From Rheinheimera sp. (GTDB taxonomy: Bacteria; Pseudomonadota; Gammaproteobacteria; Enterobacterales; Alteromonadaceae), in contig NZ_JAIWOI010000024.1 of assembly GCF_020217005.1 (NCBI RefSeq), positions 1 through 10,000 of the forward strand: a stretch of DNA of 10,000 nucleotides. The letters are read 5' to 3'. Shown here piece after piece: positions 1-7,216 of the stretch. A model generated the notes under the pieces. The model ran no database searches. It was not told where the DNA came from and worked only from the letters and a program-made list of their open reading frames with translations. Each line of letters opens with the position of its first letter. Position 1 is the stretch's first letter. Both the position numbers and the translations under genes were made by a program.

Positions 1-1395
1 GACTATCGCCTGACGCATACGCTCAGTCATATGGAACTTAGTGATAGCAGATATTACAGAAGGCTTTTCACCTAAGTCGATAGAACCAACAGACATAGTA
101 GTCGAAGCTTCCGCCATGTAAGCGTAACCGCCAATACGGGCTAAGGCTTCTTCAATACCTTCCATTTTGCCAATAGGCAATTTGAACTGACGACGGATAC
201 GGGCATAAGCACCAGTCAACAATGCAGCTGCTTTGATTCCACCTGTACTGTTTGATGGCAGCGTGATAGCACGGCCTACTGACAAACATTCCACCAGCAT
301 ACGCCAGCCCTGACCAGCCATTTTTGGACCACCTATGATGTAATCCAATGGTACGAATACATCTTCACCCTGAGTAGGACCATTCTGAAATGGCACGTTC
401 AGTGGAAAGTGGCGGCGGCCGATTTTTACTCCCGGAGTAGTCACAGGAATTAACGCACAAGTGATACCTAAGTCTTTTTTGTCACCCAATAAACCGTCTG
501 GATCCTGCATCTTAAAGGCTAAACCCAACACAGTAGCTATAGGAGCCAGCGTGATATAACGCTTGTTCCAGGTCAGGCGCATACCAATAATTTCTTTGCC
601 TTCCCATTCGCCTTTACAGACTATACCTGTGTCCGGAATAGCGCCTGCATCAGAGCCTGCTTCAGGGCTGGTTAAAGCAAAGCAAGGAATTTCTAAACCT
701 TTGGCTAAGCGCGGCAGGTAATGGTCCTGTTGCTCTTTTGTGCCATAATGCTGTAACAGTTCACCGGGGCCTAGTGAGTTTGGTACACCCACTATGCTGG
801 ATAACACCATGCTTTTACTGGTTAACTTTTGTAGAACACAAGACTGGGCATAGGCAGAGAATTCCAGACCACCGTATTGCTTTTTGATGATCATCGCAAA
901 AAAGCCATGGTCTTTCAGATATTGGTACACTTCTGGCGATAAATCAGCGCGCTCATGGGTCGTATGCCAGTCGTCAACCATCGCTAATAGCTCTTCGCAA
1001 GGACCATCTAAAAAGGCTTGCTCTTCAGCGCTTAAGCGTGGTTTTGGATAATTGTGCAGTTTGTGCCAGTCTGGAGTACCACGGAATAAATCACCTTCCC
1101 ACCAGGTGGTACCGGCATCAATAGCTTCTTTTTCTGTGGTCGACATTTCCGGCATAATTTTGCGGTACAGCTTTAACAGAGGTTTGGTTAAATACTGTTG
1201 GCGTATGCTGGCTACGTTTAATGGCAAAGCTACTACCAGAAACAGGATCCAGCTGACCATACCCACTGTATCAGTGAATGTTGCTACAGCTAATAAGGCA
1301 GCGATAAACGCTGTAAACATTGTTAAACTTGCTCTGTGGTACGCAAGCACGGCAACAGCGCCGAGCAAGGCTACCCAAAAAATCAACACATCCAT
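1..1395 (-). CDS. fadE: FadE acyl-CoA dehydrogenase, C-terminus cut by window edge
   Basis: This is the first 465 residues of the large FadE-type acyl-CoA dehydrogenase (E. coli FadE is about 814 residues). It performs the FAD-dependent first oxidation of fatty acyl-CoA in beta-oxidation and is probably membrane associated. I translated it from the minus strand; no stop occurs before the window edge. Three hydrophobic stretches lie near residues 4-19, 24-40 and 46-59, as in E. coli FadE. Family-typical blocks follow: [17 protein letters not shown] (88-104), [20 protein letters not shown] (163-182), [17 protein letters not shown] (203-219), the FAD/substrate-binding [13 protein letters not shown] (240-252), [20 protein letters not shown] (272-291) and [20 protein letters not shown] (355-374). 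The ATG start has a good AGGAGT ribosome site at 1401-1406. The gene is divergent from the yafJ-like gene, and a FadR-like operator lies just upstream. Identity is near certain; only the C-terminal dehydrogenase domain is unseen. Confidence 0.98.
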   Translation of the reverse strand, partial: MDVLIFWVALLGAVAVLAYHRASLTMFTAFIAALLAVATFTDTVGMVSWILFLVVALPLNVASIRQQYLTKPLLKLYRKIMPEMSTTEKEAIDAGTTWWEGDLFRGTPDWHKLHNYPKPRLSAEEQAFLDGPCEELLAMVDDWHTTHERADLSPEVYQYLKDHGFFAMIIKKQYGGLEFSAYAQSCVLQKLTSKSMVLSSIVGVPNSLGPGELLQHYGTKEQQDHYLPRLAKGLEIPCFALTSPEAGSDAGAIPDTGIVCKGEWEGKEIIGMRLTWNKRYITLAPIATVLGLAFKMQDPDGLLGDKKDLGITCALIPVTTPGVKIGRRHFPLNVPFQNGPTQGEDVFVPLDYIIGGPKMAGQGWRMLVECLSVGRAITLPSNSTGGIKAAALLTGAYARIRRQFKLPIGKMEGIEEALARIGGYAYMAEASTTMSVGSIDLGEKPSVISAITKFHMTERMRQAIV

Positions 1396-1412
1396 AATTT
1401 ACTCCTGAGAAC

Positions 1413-1429
1413 TAGAGGTCAGACCACTG
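1413..1429. promoter_or_regulatory. Candidate FadR operator upstream of fadE
   Basis: The nine bases GGTCAGACC at 1417-1425 are exactly the GGTCNGACC core of the FadR operator known from E. coli fad genes. Symmetry extends outward (AG at 1414-1415, CT at 1427-1428), with mismatches at 1416/1426 and 1413/1429. The site lies 18 bases upstream of the fadE start codon, between its ribosome site and the candidate promoters, which suits repression relieved by long-chain acyl-CoA. The core is seen directly; regulator identity is inferred from the motif and the target gene. Confidence 0.65.
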
Positions 1430-1436
1430 TGAGCTT

Positions 1437-1500
1437 AGAGTAGTGTGACTGTTGCAAAGATGCAAGTAATTCCTTACTTTGCACTCTGGTTTGCTGTCAA
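1437..1500 (-). promoter_or_regulatory. Candidate fadE promoter region
   Basis: Two weak sigma70 arrangements can be drawn on the minus strand. One has a perfect TTGACA -35 (plus-strand 1495-1500), but an 18-base spacer leads to a poor -10, TAAGGA (1471-1476). The other has TTGCAT (1460-1465), a 17-base spacer and TACTCT (1437-1442), placing transcription start near 1430, beside the FadR-like site. The second arrangement would fit repression better. I cannot choose between them from sequence. Confidence 0.3.
1461..1483. repeat. Dyad in the fadE-yafJ intergenic region
   Basis: The inner arms AAGTAA (1464-1469) and TTACTT (1474-1479) are perfectly complementary around TTCC. Allowing one unpaired T at 1480, the dyad extends by TGC (1461-1463) with GCA (1481-1483), giving nine-base arms. 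It overlaps one of the possible fadE -10 boxes. It does not match the FadR, FabR or PsrA patterns I know. It may be an operator for an unidentified regulator, or chance. Confidence 0.4.
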
Positions 1501-1553
1501 CTTTTGTTGCAGCTTCTGTGTTATGCCACCCAGTATAGGAAGCTATCTGATTT

Positions 1554-2318
1554 ATGTGTGAGTTATTAGGGATGTCCGCCAATGTGCCTACTGATATCTG
1601 TTTTAGTTTTAAAGGTTTAAGAGAGCGTGGTGGCAAAACAGGGCCGCATAAAGATGGTTGGGGAGTGGCTTTTTATCAGGGCAAAGGCGTGACGACCTTT
1701 AAAGATGCAGATCCGAGTTATCAATCGGAAATAGCCCGGCTTATCAGTGACTACCCAATCAAAAGTAACACAGTTGTGGCGCATATCCGTCAAGCTAATA
1801 GCGGTGGGGTGGGGCTTGAAAACACCCATCCCTTTACCCGCACTTTATGGGGCCGCTATTGGACTTATGCCCACAATGGTCAGCTTCAGAACTTTGAAAC
1901 TTTAGCCGTTGGGCAGCATCATGTGGTTGGGCAAACCGACAGTGAGCATGCCTTTTGTTATTTGCTGAACGCGCTGGAGCAACGGTTTCCTGTTGCACCT
2001 GACGATATGAAACAGGCTTTTATGTTTGTAGCAGGATTATGTCCGGCGCTGCAAAAATTAGGTGTATTTAATTTATTGTTATCTGACGGCGACTACTTAC
2101 TGGCTTATTGCAGTACCAAACTGCATTGGATCACCAGAAGGGCACCATTTGGCGTCGCTTTATTGTCGGATATGGACGTGGACATAGATTTTTCAAAAGA
2201 AACGACAGAAAAAGATGTGGTCACTATCATTGCCACTTTACCACTGACCTGTAACGAACAATGGCAAGAGATGGCCTCAGGGCAAGCTCAACTGTTTAAA
2301 GCAGGAGAGCCACAATAA
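1554..2318 (+). CDS. yafJ: YafJ-type class II glutamine amidotransferase
   Basis: A 254-residue protein matching the YafJ family in length and motif order (E. coli YafJ is about 255 residues). Cys2, exposed as the N-terminal nucleophile once Met is removed, is the mark of Ntn-type class II glutamine amidotransferases. Family blocks are GPHKDGWGVAFY (30-41), AHIRQANSGGVGLENTHPF (76-94, with the glutamine-binding Arg), WTYAHNG (103-109) and GQTDSEHAFCYLL (126-138, with the conserved Asp). The fold would hydrolyse glutamine to release ammonia, but there is no synthase domain, so the acceptor substrate is unknown, as for other family members. The ATG is preceded by AGGA at 1537-1540, a rather long spacing; the requirement for Cys at position 2 fixes the start. 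It is divergent from fadE. In E. coli, yafJ also lies close to fadE with gmhA between them; gmhA is absent here. Confidence 0.93.
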   Translation: MCELLGMSANVPTDICFSFKGLRERGGKTGPHKDGWGVAFYQGKGVTTFKDADPSYQSEIARLISDYPIKSNTVVAHIRQANSGGVGLENTHPFTRTLWGRYWTYAHNGQLQNFETLAVGQHHVVGQTDSEHAFCYLLNALEQRFPVAPDDMKQAFMFVAGLCPALQKLGVFNLLLSDGDYLLAYCSTKLHWITRRAPFGVALLSDMDVDIDFSKETTEKDVVTIIATLPLTCNEQWQEMASGQAQLFKAGEPQ

Positions 2319-2346
2319 GCGGCTCTGTCAGGGATATTTTAAAGCT

Positions 2347-3084
2347 CTAATTTGACGGCTTGAAGGTCGCCAGCTGGATATCAAACTGTTCGACTTTATC
2401 TTCAGCCTGCCATAAGCGCACAAGGAGATAGTCCAGATCTGGTGCAACCCAGGCCAGCACTTCTTTGTCTGCTCCTGTGCCTGTGCGTTCAATCCGGATG
2501 GTTTTTACTTTACCGTAGGGCAGAGACAACCATTCTTCGCCTGCAACTTTATAACTGTATTTACGTTCATCACCATGGCGATTCAACACCTGATAAACAA
2601 ATTCTGTTTTACCCGCTTTCAGATCCAAAGCCAGTTGACTGTGGTAGCTCAGGGGATCCAGCCACTGAGCATTCCACTGAATGTTTTTGATTTTTTTTGA
2701 TTTCTCTACCCGTAACTCTTTGCTATCCCAGTTCAGGTTCAGCTCATAATAACGGTTTGGACCAGAACCTGTGCGCTGCATCACATAACGGCTGGGCTGA
2801 ATACGTCCATCTTTGACGGTAAAAAAGGACTGTTCGGAACGTTTGTCTTCAAAAATCAGCCAACTGATGTCACTACTGTAACCCAGTTCATAGCCTTGTT
2901 CTGTGGATTTCAGATAACGTTTGGCTTCACCGTGTTTTTTACCTGAGCGCAACACATTATAACTGGCTTCAAAGGGTGAAAATTGAACTGCAGGGCTGGT
3001 TGTAGGTTCTTCAGCCGATAACAGGCTGGAAAAGAGTAAAAAAAATGACGCACTAAGGCGCCATTTATTCTTCATCCTGGTCAT
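2347..3084 (-). CDS. Exported DUF3108 protein
   Basis: A protein of about 245 residues with a signal peptide (basic MKNKWR followed by a hydrophobic SASFFLLFSSLLSA) and a mature part resembling DUF3108, a family of periplasmic, probably beta-rich proteins of unknown function. Typical features are FEASYNVLRSGKKHGEAKR near the mature start, a central SGPNRYYELNLNW, and the late YGKVKTIRIERTGTG and WVAPDLDYLLVRL. The start is ambiguous: ATG codons at 3096, 3090, 3084 and 3075 are all in frame. I chose 3084 because GGAT lies seven bases before it; the codon at 3075 gives the cleanest signal peptide. All of these starts lie inside the end of purN, so translation is probably coupled to purN. Nothing links it biochemically to purines; a cell-envelope role is inferred from the export signal. 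Confidence 0.85.
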   Translation of the reverse strand: MTRMKNKWRLSASFFLLFSSLLSAEEPTTSPAVQFSPFEASYNVLRSGKKHGEAKRYLKSTEQGYELGYSSDISWLIFEDKRSEQSFFTVKDGRIQPSRYVMQRTGSGPNRYYELNLNWDSKELRVEKSKKIKNIQWNAQWLDPLSYHSQLALDLKAGKTEFVYQVLNRHGDERKYSYKVAGEEWLSLPYGKVKTIRIERTGTGADKEVLAWVAPDLDYLLVRLWQAEDKVEQFDIQLATFKPSN

Positions 3085-3715
3085 TTGCATATCCATGGTC
3101 AGACAATAAAAGGCCGTCTAACAATGCCTTATCTGACTGCTGTTGTAAACGGTTCTGGCAAAACCAGCGCACAACCAATGGATAAATACGATGTTCCTGT
3201 TCGTGTACACGCTCTGCGACAGTGTCCGCGTCATCACCCGGGAAAACAGGAACTTTGGCTTGCAAAATCACAGGGCCGCCATCCAGTTCCGCTGTGACAA
3301 AATGCACTGAACAGCCATGTTCGGTGTCACCTGCATCAATAGCGCGTTGATGAGTATTCAGCCCTTGATATTTGGGCAATAACGAAGGGTGGATATTCAG
3401 TAAACGACCCTGATAATGCTGCACAAATTCAGGAGTTAGAATACGCATAAAACCAGCCAGCACCACCAAATCAGGCTGATGCTGGTCGATAGTTGCGATC
3501 AAATCCCGATCGTAAGCAGCGCGGTCGGCATAGGCTTTATGATCAAGCACTATTGCTTTAGAGCCTGCTTTTTTAGCCCGCTCCAAACCATAAGCTTTTG
3601 CTTTGTTCGACAGCACCGCTGTAACTTTGCCATCAATAAAACCAGCGCTGCAGGCGTCTAAAATAGCTTGCAGATTGGAGCCGCTGCCGGAAATCAATAC
3701 TACGATAGATTTCAT
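3065..3715 (-). CDS. purN: PurN, phosphoribosylglycinamide formyltransferase
   Basis: A 216-residue cytoplasmic enzyme that transfers the formyl group of 10-formyltetrahydrofolate to glycinamide ribonucleotide, the third step of purine synthesis. The phosphate-binding loop ISGSGSNLQAI lies at 8-18. The catalytic trio is present as Asn107 and His109 in NIHPSLLPKYQGL (107-119) and Asp145 in HFVTAELDGGP (138-148), each one position beyond E. coli N106, H108 and D144. LAGFMRILTPEFV (86-98) is also typical. It starts eight bases after the purM stop, giving the common purMN order. No strong ribosome site precedes the ATG, so coupling to purM is likely. The C-terminal tail is slightly longer than in the E. 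coli enzyme (212 residues) and its end overlaps the following DUF3108 gene. Confidence 0.97.
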   Translation of the reverse strand: MKSIVVLISGSGSNLQAILDACSAGFIDGKVTAVLSNKAKAYGLERAKKAGSKAIVLDHKAYADRAAYDRDLIATIDQHQPDLVVLAGFMRILTPEFVQHYQGRLLNIHPSLLPKYQGLNTHQRAIDAGDTEHGCSVHFVTAELDGGPVILQAKVPVFPGDDADTVAERVHEQEHRIYPLVVRWFCQNRLQQQSDKALLDGLLLSDHGYANDQDEE

Positions 3716-3723
3716 CTATGGGT

Positions 3724-4767
3724 TTAGCCCTGAATCACAACTTGAGGCTGATCTGCGGTAACCTGATTGATTTCTCCTAAATGCCAGGCGTTTTCACCAG
3801 CTGCTTTTAACTGGGCTAATGCTGCATCTAAGTGAGTCGCAGGCACTACTACGATCATGCCAACACCACAGTTGAAGGTGCGGTACATTTCGTGGCGTTC
3901 TACATTACCCTGCTGTTGCAACCAACTGAAAATTGCAGGCCACTGCCAGCTACTCTCGATGATGTTTGCCTGAGTGTTTTCTGGTAATACCCTTGGGATG
4001 TTTTCCCAGAATCCACCACCAGTGATATGGCACAAAGCGTGAACGGGCAAAGACTTGATCAGAGCCAGCAGGTTCTTGACATAAATACGGGTTGGCTCTA
4101 ACAGGTGGTCAGCTATAGTTTTGCCTTCTAGTACAGTTTGAGCATCCTGACCACTGACTTCCAACACTTTCCGAATTAATGAAAAACCGTTGGAATGCGG
4201 GCCTGACGAGGCTAAAGCTATTAACTGATCGCCGGCTTTGACCTTGCTACCGTCAATAATTTCAGCTTTCTCAACCACGCCTACGCTAAAACCTGCGATG
4301 TCATAATCTTCACCATGGTACATACCAGGCATTTCAGCGGTTTCGCCACCAACTAAAGCACAACCAGCCAGTTCACAACCTTTGGCAATGCCTTCGACCA
4401 CAGTGGCCGCCGTATTTACATCCAGCTTGCCAGTGGCGTAATAATCAAGGAAAAATAATGGTTCTGCGCCAGATACAACTATGTCGTTGACACACATGGC
4501 GACTAAGTCGATACCTACGCTGTCATGACGTTTTAAATCCATCGCCAGGCGGAGTTTAGTACCTACACCATCAGTACCTGAGACCAACACCGGCTCTTTA
4601 TAACCAGCAGGGATTTGACACAAAGCACCAAAGCCGCCTAAACCACCCATGACTTCTTTACGGGTTGTACGTTTTACCGCACCTTTAATACGGTCAACCA
4701 AGGCCTCACCGGCATCAATATCAACACCAGCGTCTTTGTAACTTAACGACGTTTTTTGCTCGCTCAC
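3724..4767 (-). CDS. purM: PurM, phosphoribosylformylglycinamidine cyclo-ligase
   Basis: A 347-residue enzyme (E. coli PurM is 345) that uses ATP to close formylglycinamidine ribonucleotide into aminoimidazole ribonucleotide, the fifth step of purine synthesis. Family blocks include [15 protein letters not shown] near the N-terminus, [11 protein letters not shown] (40-50), [20 protein letters not shown] (63-82), [17 protein letters not shown] (140-156), [10 protein letters not shown] (187-196) and [13 protein letters not shown] (247-259). I chose the GTG codon at 4765-4767: a GGGG ribosome site lies six bases upstream, and the protein then begins [12 protein letters not shown], aligned with E. 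coli PurM, which also starts on GTG. A TTG four codons upstream is open but overlaps that ribosome site. It is followed eight bases later by purN, forming a purM-purN-DUF3108 unit. Confidence 0.98.
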   Translation of the reverse strand: MSEQKTSLSYKDAGVDIDAGEALVDRIKGAVKRTTRKEVMGGLGGFGALCQIPAGYKEPVLVSGTDGVGTKLRLAMDLKRHDSVGIDLVAMCVNDIVVSGAEPLFFLDYYATGKLDVNTAATVVEGIAKGCELAGCALVGGETAEMPGMYHGEDYDIAGFSVGVVEKAEIIDGSKVKAGDQLIALASSGPHSNGFSLIRKVLEVSGQDAQTVLEGKTIADHLLEPTRIYVKNLLALIKSLPVHALCHITGGGFWENIPRVLPENTQANIIESSWQWPAIFSWLQQQGNVERHEMYRTFNCGVGMIVVVPATHLDAALAQLKAAGENAWHLGEINQVTADQPQVVIQG

Positions 4768-4773
4768 GGCAAT

Positions 4774-4777
4774 CCCC
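4774..4777 (-). promoter_or_regulatory. Ribosome binding site that fixes the purM GTG start
   Basis: GGGG on the minus strand sits six bases before the GTG at 4765-4767. The alternative TTG codon upstream has its last base inside this run and no ribosome site of its own, which supports the shorter reading. Confidence 0.6.
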
Positions 4778-4799
4778 AATGACTAAAAAGTGAAGGTCC

Positions 4800-4836
4800 A
4801 AAAAAATTGGCGACATTTTACCTTGTAACGCCGCCA
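4800..4836 (-). terminator. Hairpin plus U-run upstream of purM: terminator or attenuator
   Basis: Read on the minus strand, TGGCGGC (plus 4830-4836) pairs with GTCGCCA (plus 4808-4814) over seven base pairs with one G-U. Inside, TTAC and GTAA can form four more pairs around an AAG loop, after a small internal loop. One A and then seven consecutive T's (plus 4800-4806) follow the stem. This is the form of an intrinsic terminator, about 85 bases after the orphan gene's stop. It would end the yecE-cmoA-cmoB-lysR-orphan transcript, or act within a purM leader if purM transcription begins upstream. It overlaps a possible purM -10 box, so the two readings compete. Confidence 0.55.
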
Positions 4837-4843
4837 GACAAAA
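4815..4843 (-). promoter_or_regulatory. Candidate purM promoter
   Basis: TAAAAT (plus 4815-4820) matches five of six bases of the sigma70 -10 box and is followed by a GC-rich stretch, as is common at gammaproteobacterial starts. No good -35 exists: TTTTGT at 17-base spacing or TTGTCT at 15. A start near 4808 would give a leader of about 40 bases. I see no convincing PurR box around it. Confidence 0.35.
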
Positions 4844-4920
4844 GGATTTACTGCTTAGCTTTTACGAATGCTGGCATTCAGAGCATCAGAAGGCGGCGGA
4901 TATGCTGACTGCAAAAGTCG

Positions 4921-5328
4921 TTATTGCATTGCGTTGCTCATGGCCTGGCCAACATAATTGCGTAAGCTGGCGCTTGGAGTTTTGGCGATTTGATGATAAA
5001 CCAGTGACGCGAAAGGAAACTCTTTGCCGTTGTAGCGTACGCATATAAAAGGCGCATCAGGTGTTGACACATCGTGATACCACTCGCCCCCAACATGATG
5101 TATAAAGACTTCACCTGTGTAGGCCCCCAAAATGTTACACAAAGTAAATAACAAATCGTCGGCATGGCGTTGTTCTTGCTGTCGTAAGAACAGCTCACTG
5201 AGTATCTCATCCACCAGAGTTAAACTATCCAGACTAAAATCAAGCAAAACCTGATGCTCTTCTGCTGCGTAGACAACAGCATCCTGAGCCGATGCTTTCA
5301 TTAATTCCGTTACTTCTTGCTTATTCAT
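4921..5328 (-). CDS. Uncharacterised 135-residue protein coupled to LysR gene
   Basis: I do not recognise this protein with confidence. It has no signal peptide or membrane segment and looks cytoplasmic and acidic. Residues 1-60 look mainly helical, with LLDFSLDSLTLVDEILSELF (28-47) as a clear amphipathic block. A mixed region with LGAYTGEVFIHHVGGEWYHD (68-87) follows, then VRYNGKEFPFASLVYHQIA. The pattern of a short acidic helix followed by GAY-GEV and GG-W recalls small proteins sometimes annotated DUF3806, but I cannot confirm that. The ATG overlaps the last codons of the LysR gene by eight bases and has a GGGGA ribosome site at plus 5334-5338, so it is very likely a real gene translated after the regulator. 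It is the last gene before the candidate terminator at 4800-4836. Confidence 0.8.
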   Translation of the reverse strand: MNKQEVTELMKASAQDAVVYAAEEHQVLLDFSLDSLTLVDEILSELFLRQQEQRHADDLLFTLCNILGAYTGEVFIHHVGGEWYHDVSTPDAPFICVRYNGKEFPFASLVYHQIAKTPSASLRNYVGQAMSNAMQ

Positions 5329-6235
5329 GGTTTTCCCCGTTATTTATTATTTTGTGCTCGGCTAGCAGTAACTCACGTAACTGACGACTGCCTGGCCCTA
5401 AGGTTTCTTCCTTTGGAGTCACCAAAGCTAAAGGTACAGCCCTTGCTGAACTCTGTGTAATAGGCAGCCGTTTTAAGGTGCCGTCCTTAATCAAATCGCA
5501 GATCAAAAACTCAGGTAACCAGCAAAAGCCAATGCCATTTTTCAGTATATCCACAGCTTCAAAAAAGTTATTTACTGTCCAGCGTTGCTCGGCACGCAAC
5601 CAGCCAACATCTTTGGGCTTATTGGCGGTATCGCGAATTACAATTTGCAGGTATTGACTGAGTTCATTCAAATCCAGCACATTTTGCTGCGCCAATACAT
5701 GGTTTTTGCCTACAACAGGGAACATCTGCGTCACACTCAAAGGTTCGCCTATGTAGCCTCTTGGTACACTGGGAGAGGCCGCAATAACTAAATCTGCTTT
5801 GTGTTCCAGTATCATTTCTGTAGAACCCGTAATTACAGTATCAATAATCTGAATGCGGCTACCACGGGATAAAGGATGAAACTTTGCCAAAGCGCGATAG
5901 AGAATCTGTTTGGGATAAACCAGTTCAACAGCGATACGGATCTCTGGTTCCCAGCCGACATTGATATTGGAAGCCAGCAGTTCTAAATCCTCAATTTGTT
6001 GAGTTAACAACCGTGAGCGTCTTAGCATGACTTCACCTGCAGGGGTCAGAAATGCCTTGCGACCTTTGACTTCTAACAATTCAACACCCAATTGATACTG
6101 CAGTTTTGCGACTGCATGGTTCAATGAGGACTGACTTTTATTCAGTAAATCTGCCGCCTGAGCATAGCCTCCGGCATCGACCACAGCCTGCAGTATGCGC
6201 CATTGTTCCATGGTTGATTTTGGGCGGTACGGCAT
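5321..6235 (-). CDS. LysR-family transcriptional regulator
   Basis: A 304-residue LysR-type regulator of standard length. The N-terminal winged helix-turn-helix spans about residues 8-68: MEQWRILQAVVDAGGYAQAA, then the recognition region KSQSSLNHAVAKLQYQLGVE and LTPAGEVML. A linker helix follows, then a type 2 periplasmic-binding-like effector domain from about residue 93, with ADLVIAASPSVPRGYIGEPL and the late DILKNGIGFCWLPEFLICD. I chose the ATG at 6233-6235, with AAGGAC (plus 6241-6246) ahead of it, over a TTG one codon upstream. It begins 15 bases after the cmoB stop, and its end overlaps the orphan gene. LysR genes usually stand divergent from their targets; this one has no divergent neighbour, so its targets and ligand cannot be named. 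Confidence 0.95.
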   Translation of the reverse strand: MPYRPKSTMEQWRILQAVVDAGGYAQAADLLNKSQSSLNHAVAKLQYQLGVELLEVKGRKAFLTPAGEVMLRRSRLLTQQIEDLELLASNINVGWEPEIRIAVELVYPKQILYRALAKFHPLSRGSRIQIIDTVITGSTEMILEHKADLVIAASPSVPRGYIGEPLSVTQMFPVVGKNHVLAQQNVLDLNELSQYLQIVIRDTANKPKDVGWLRAEQRWTVNNFFEAVDILKNGIGFCWLPEFLICDLIKDGTLKRLPITQSSARAVPLALVTPKEETLGPGSRQLRELLLAEHKIINNGENHE

Positions 6236-6250
6236 CAAAAGTCCTTAGGG

Positions 6251-7216
6251 TTAAGCCACAGCCACTATCACGGCGCGTAATGGGGCCGGGTAGCCTTCAA
6301 TGGTTTTACTATGGTCAGTTGGATCAAGAAAATCAATCAGACTTTCATTTTCCATCCAACTGGTTTTTCGCTGTTCATCCAGACTGGTGACTGATAAATC
6401 TACGACTTTAGCTTCTTTAAAACCGACCCGCTGCAACCAAAGCAACAAAGCAGCAGTGCTTGGAATAAACCAGACATTACGCATTTTGGCATAACGGTCT
6501 GTCGGCACCAGTACGGCTTGCTCATCACCTTCTATTACTAAGGTTTCCAGCACAAGTTCACCACCTGGCCGCAACTGTTGCTTTAATTGGGCTAAAAAGT
6601 CGATAGGGGAACGACGGTGGTACAACACGCCCATAGAAAAGACTGTATCAAAAGCTTTTAGCTCAGGCATATCGTCTATGCCAACAGGCAATAAATGCAC
6701 TGTAGGATCAGGGTTAAAATGCTTAATAGCTTCAAACTGGCAATAAAACAGTTGAGATGGGTCAATGCCTACAACAAACTCTGCACCTTCACCTTTCATT
6801 CGCCATAAGTGATAACCGCTGCCACAACCGACATCCAGCACTGTTCTGTGTTTTAATGAGCTGATATGAGGTAAAACTCTGTCCCATTTCCAGTCTGAGC
6901 GCCATTCGGTATCTATAGTTAAACCATGCAGAGTGAAAGGACCTTTGCGCCATGGCATTAACTGGCGTAATAACACTTCAAGCCGTTGTTTTTGTCCCTC
7001 ACTGATATCCTCTGCGCGGCCAAACTCGACTTTGTTTTTCAGTTCAATACAAGTCTTACTGGCCACAGGCAAGTGGTCCAACACTTTTTGCCACTGTTTA
7101 AAATCGCCATGCAAAGCGTCCTGTTCCCATCGTTTTAATTGGGCAGGTAAGGTTTCAAGCCAGTGCAGTAGTTTGTTGCCCGCGATTTGTTGATAAAAAC
7201 TCTGGAAGCGGCTCAT
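6251..7216 (-). CDS. cmoB: CmoB, tRNA U34 carboxymethyltransferase
   Basis: A 321-residue enzyme (E. coli CmoB is 323) that transfers the carboxymethyl group of carboxy-SAM to 5-hydroxyuridine at tRNA position 34, giving 5-oxyacetyluridine, which widens wobble reading. The N-terminal extension is present, then [20 protein letters not shown] (88-107), the methyltransferase motif I loop [14 protein letters not shown] (127-140), [10 protein letters not shown] (148-157) and [12 protein letters not shown] (193-204). Lys91, Tyr199 and Arg314 correspond to E. coli K91, Y200 and R315, recalled as carboxy-SAM contacts. The ATG overlaps the cmoA TGA as ATGA, so the two are translationally coupled. The lysR gene follows 15 bases downstream. 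Confidence 0.97.
   Translation of the reverse strand: MSRFQSFYQQIAGNKLLHWLETLPAQLKRWEQDALHGDFKQWQKVLDHLPVASKTCIELKNKVEFGRAEDISEGQKQRLEVLLRQLMPWRKGPFTLHGLTIDTEWRSDWKWDRVLPHISSLKHRTVLDVGCGSGYHLWRMKGEGAEFVVGIDPSQLFYCQFEAIKHFNPDPTVHLLPVGIDDMPELKAFDTVFSMGVLYHRRSPIDFLAQLKQQLRPGGELVLETLVIEGDEQAVLVPTDRYAKMRNVWFIPSTAALLLWLQRVGFKEAKVVDLSVTSLDEQRKTSWMENESLIDFLDPTDHSKTIEGYPAPLRAVIVAVA

Noticed and set aside
1052..1408. A 118-codon open frame on the plus strand inside fadE.
   Set aside because: It lies antisense to well-conserved FadE sequence, and its translation shows no domain or plausible ribosome site.
2306..2326. Inverted repeat AGAGCC/GGCTCT spanning the yafJ stop codon, a possible bidirectional terminator between convergent genes.
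   Set aside because: The stem is only six base pairs with a nine-base loop, and no T-run follows directly on either strand; the nearest on the plus strand begins about nine bases later and is short.
4777..4779. TTG codon as the purM start.
   Set aside because: It overlaps the GGGG ribosome site and adds four residues absent from the family; the GTG at 4765-4767 fits E. coli PurM and the ribosome-site spacing.
4911..4927. PurR-like box with GCAA and TTGC half sites near the end of the orphan gene.
   Set aside because: The spacing is 17 bases overall and the central CG is not placed as in the PurR consensus, so the match is not convincing.
4938..5210. A 90-codon open frame on the minus strand within the orphan gene, in another frame.
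   Set aside because: It lies wholly inside the better-supported 135-residue gene, which has a ribosome site and overlap coupling; its composition looks like a shadow frame.
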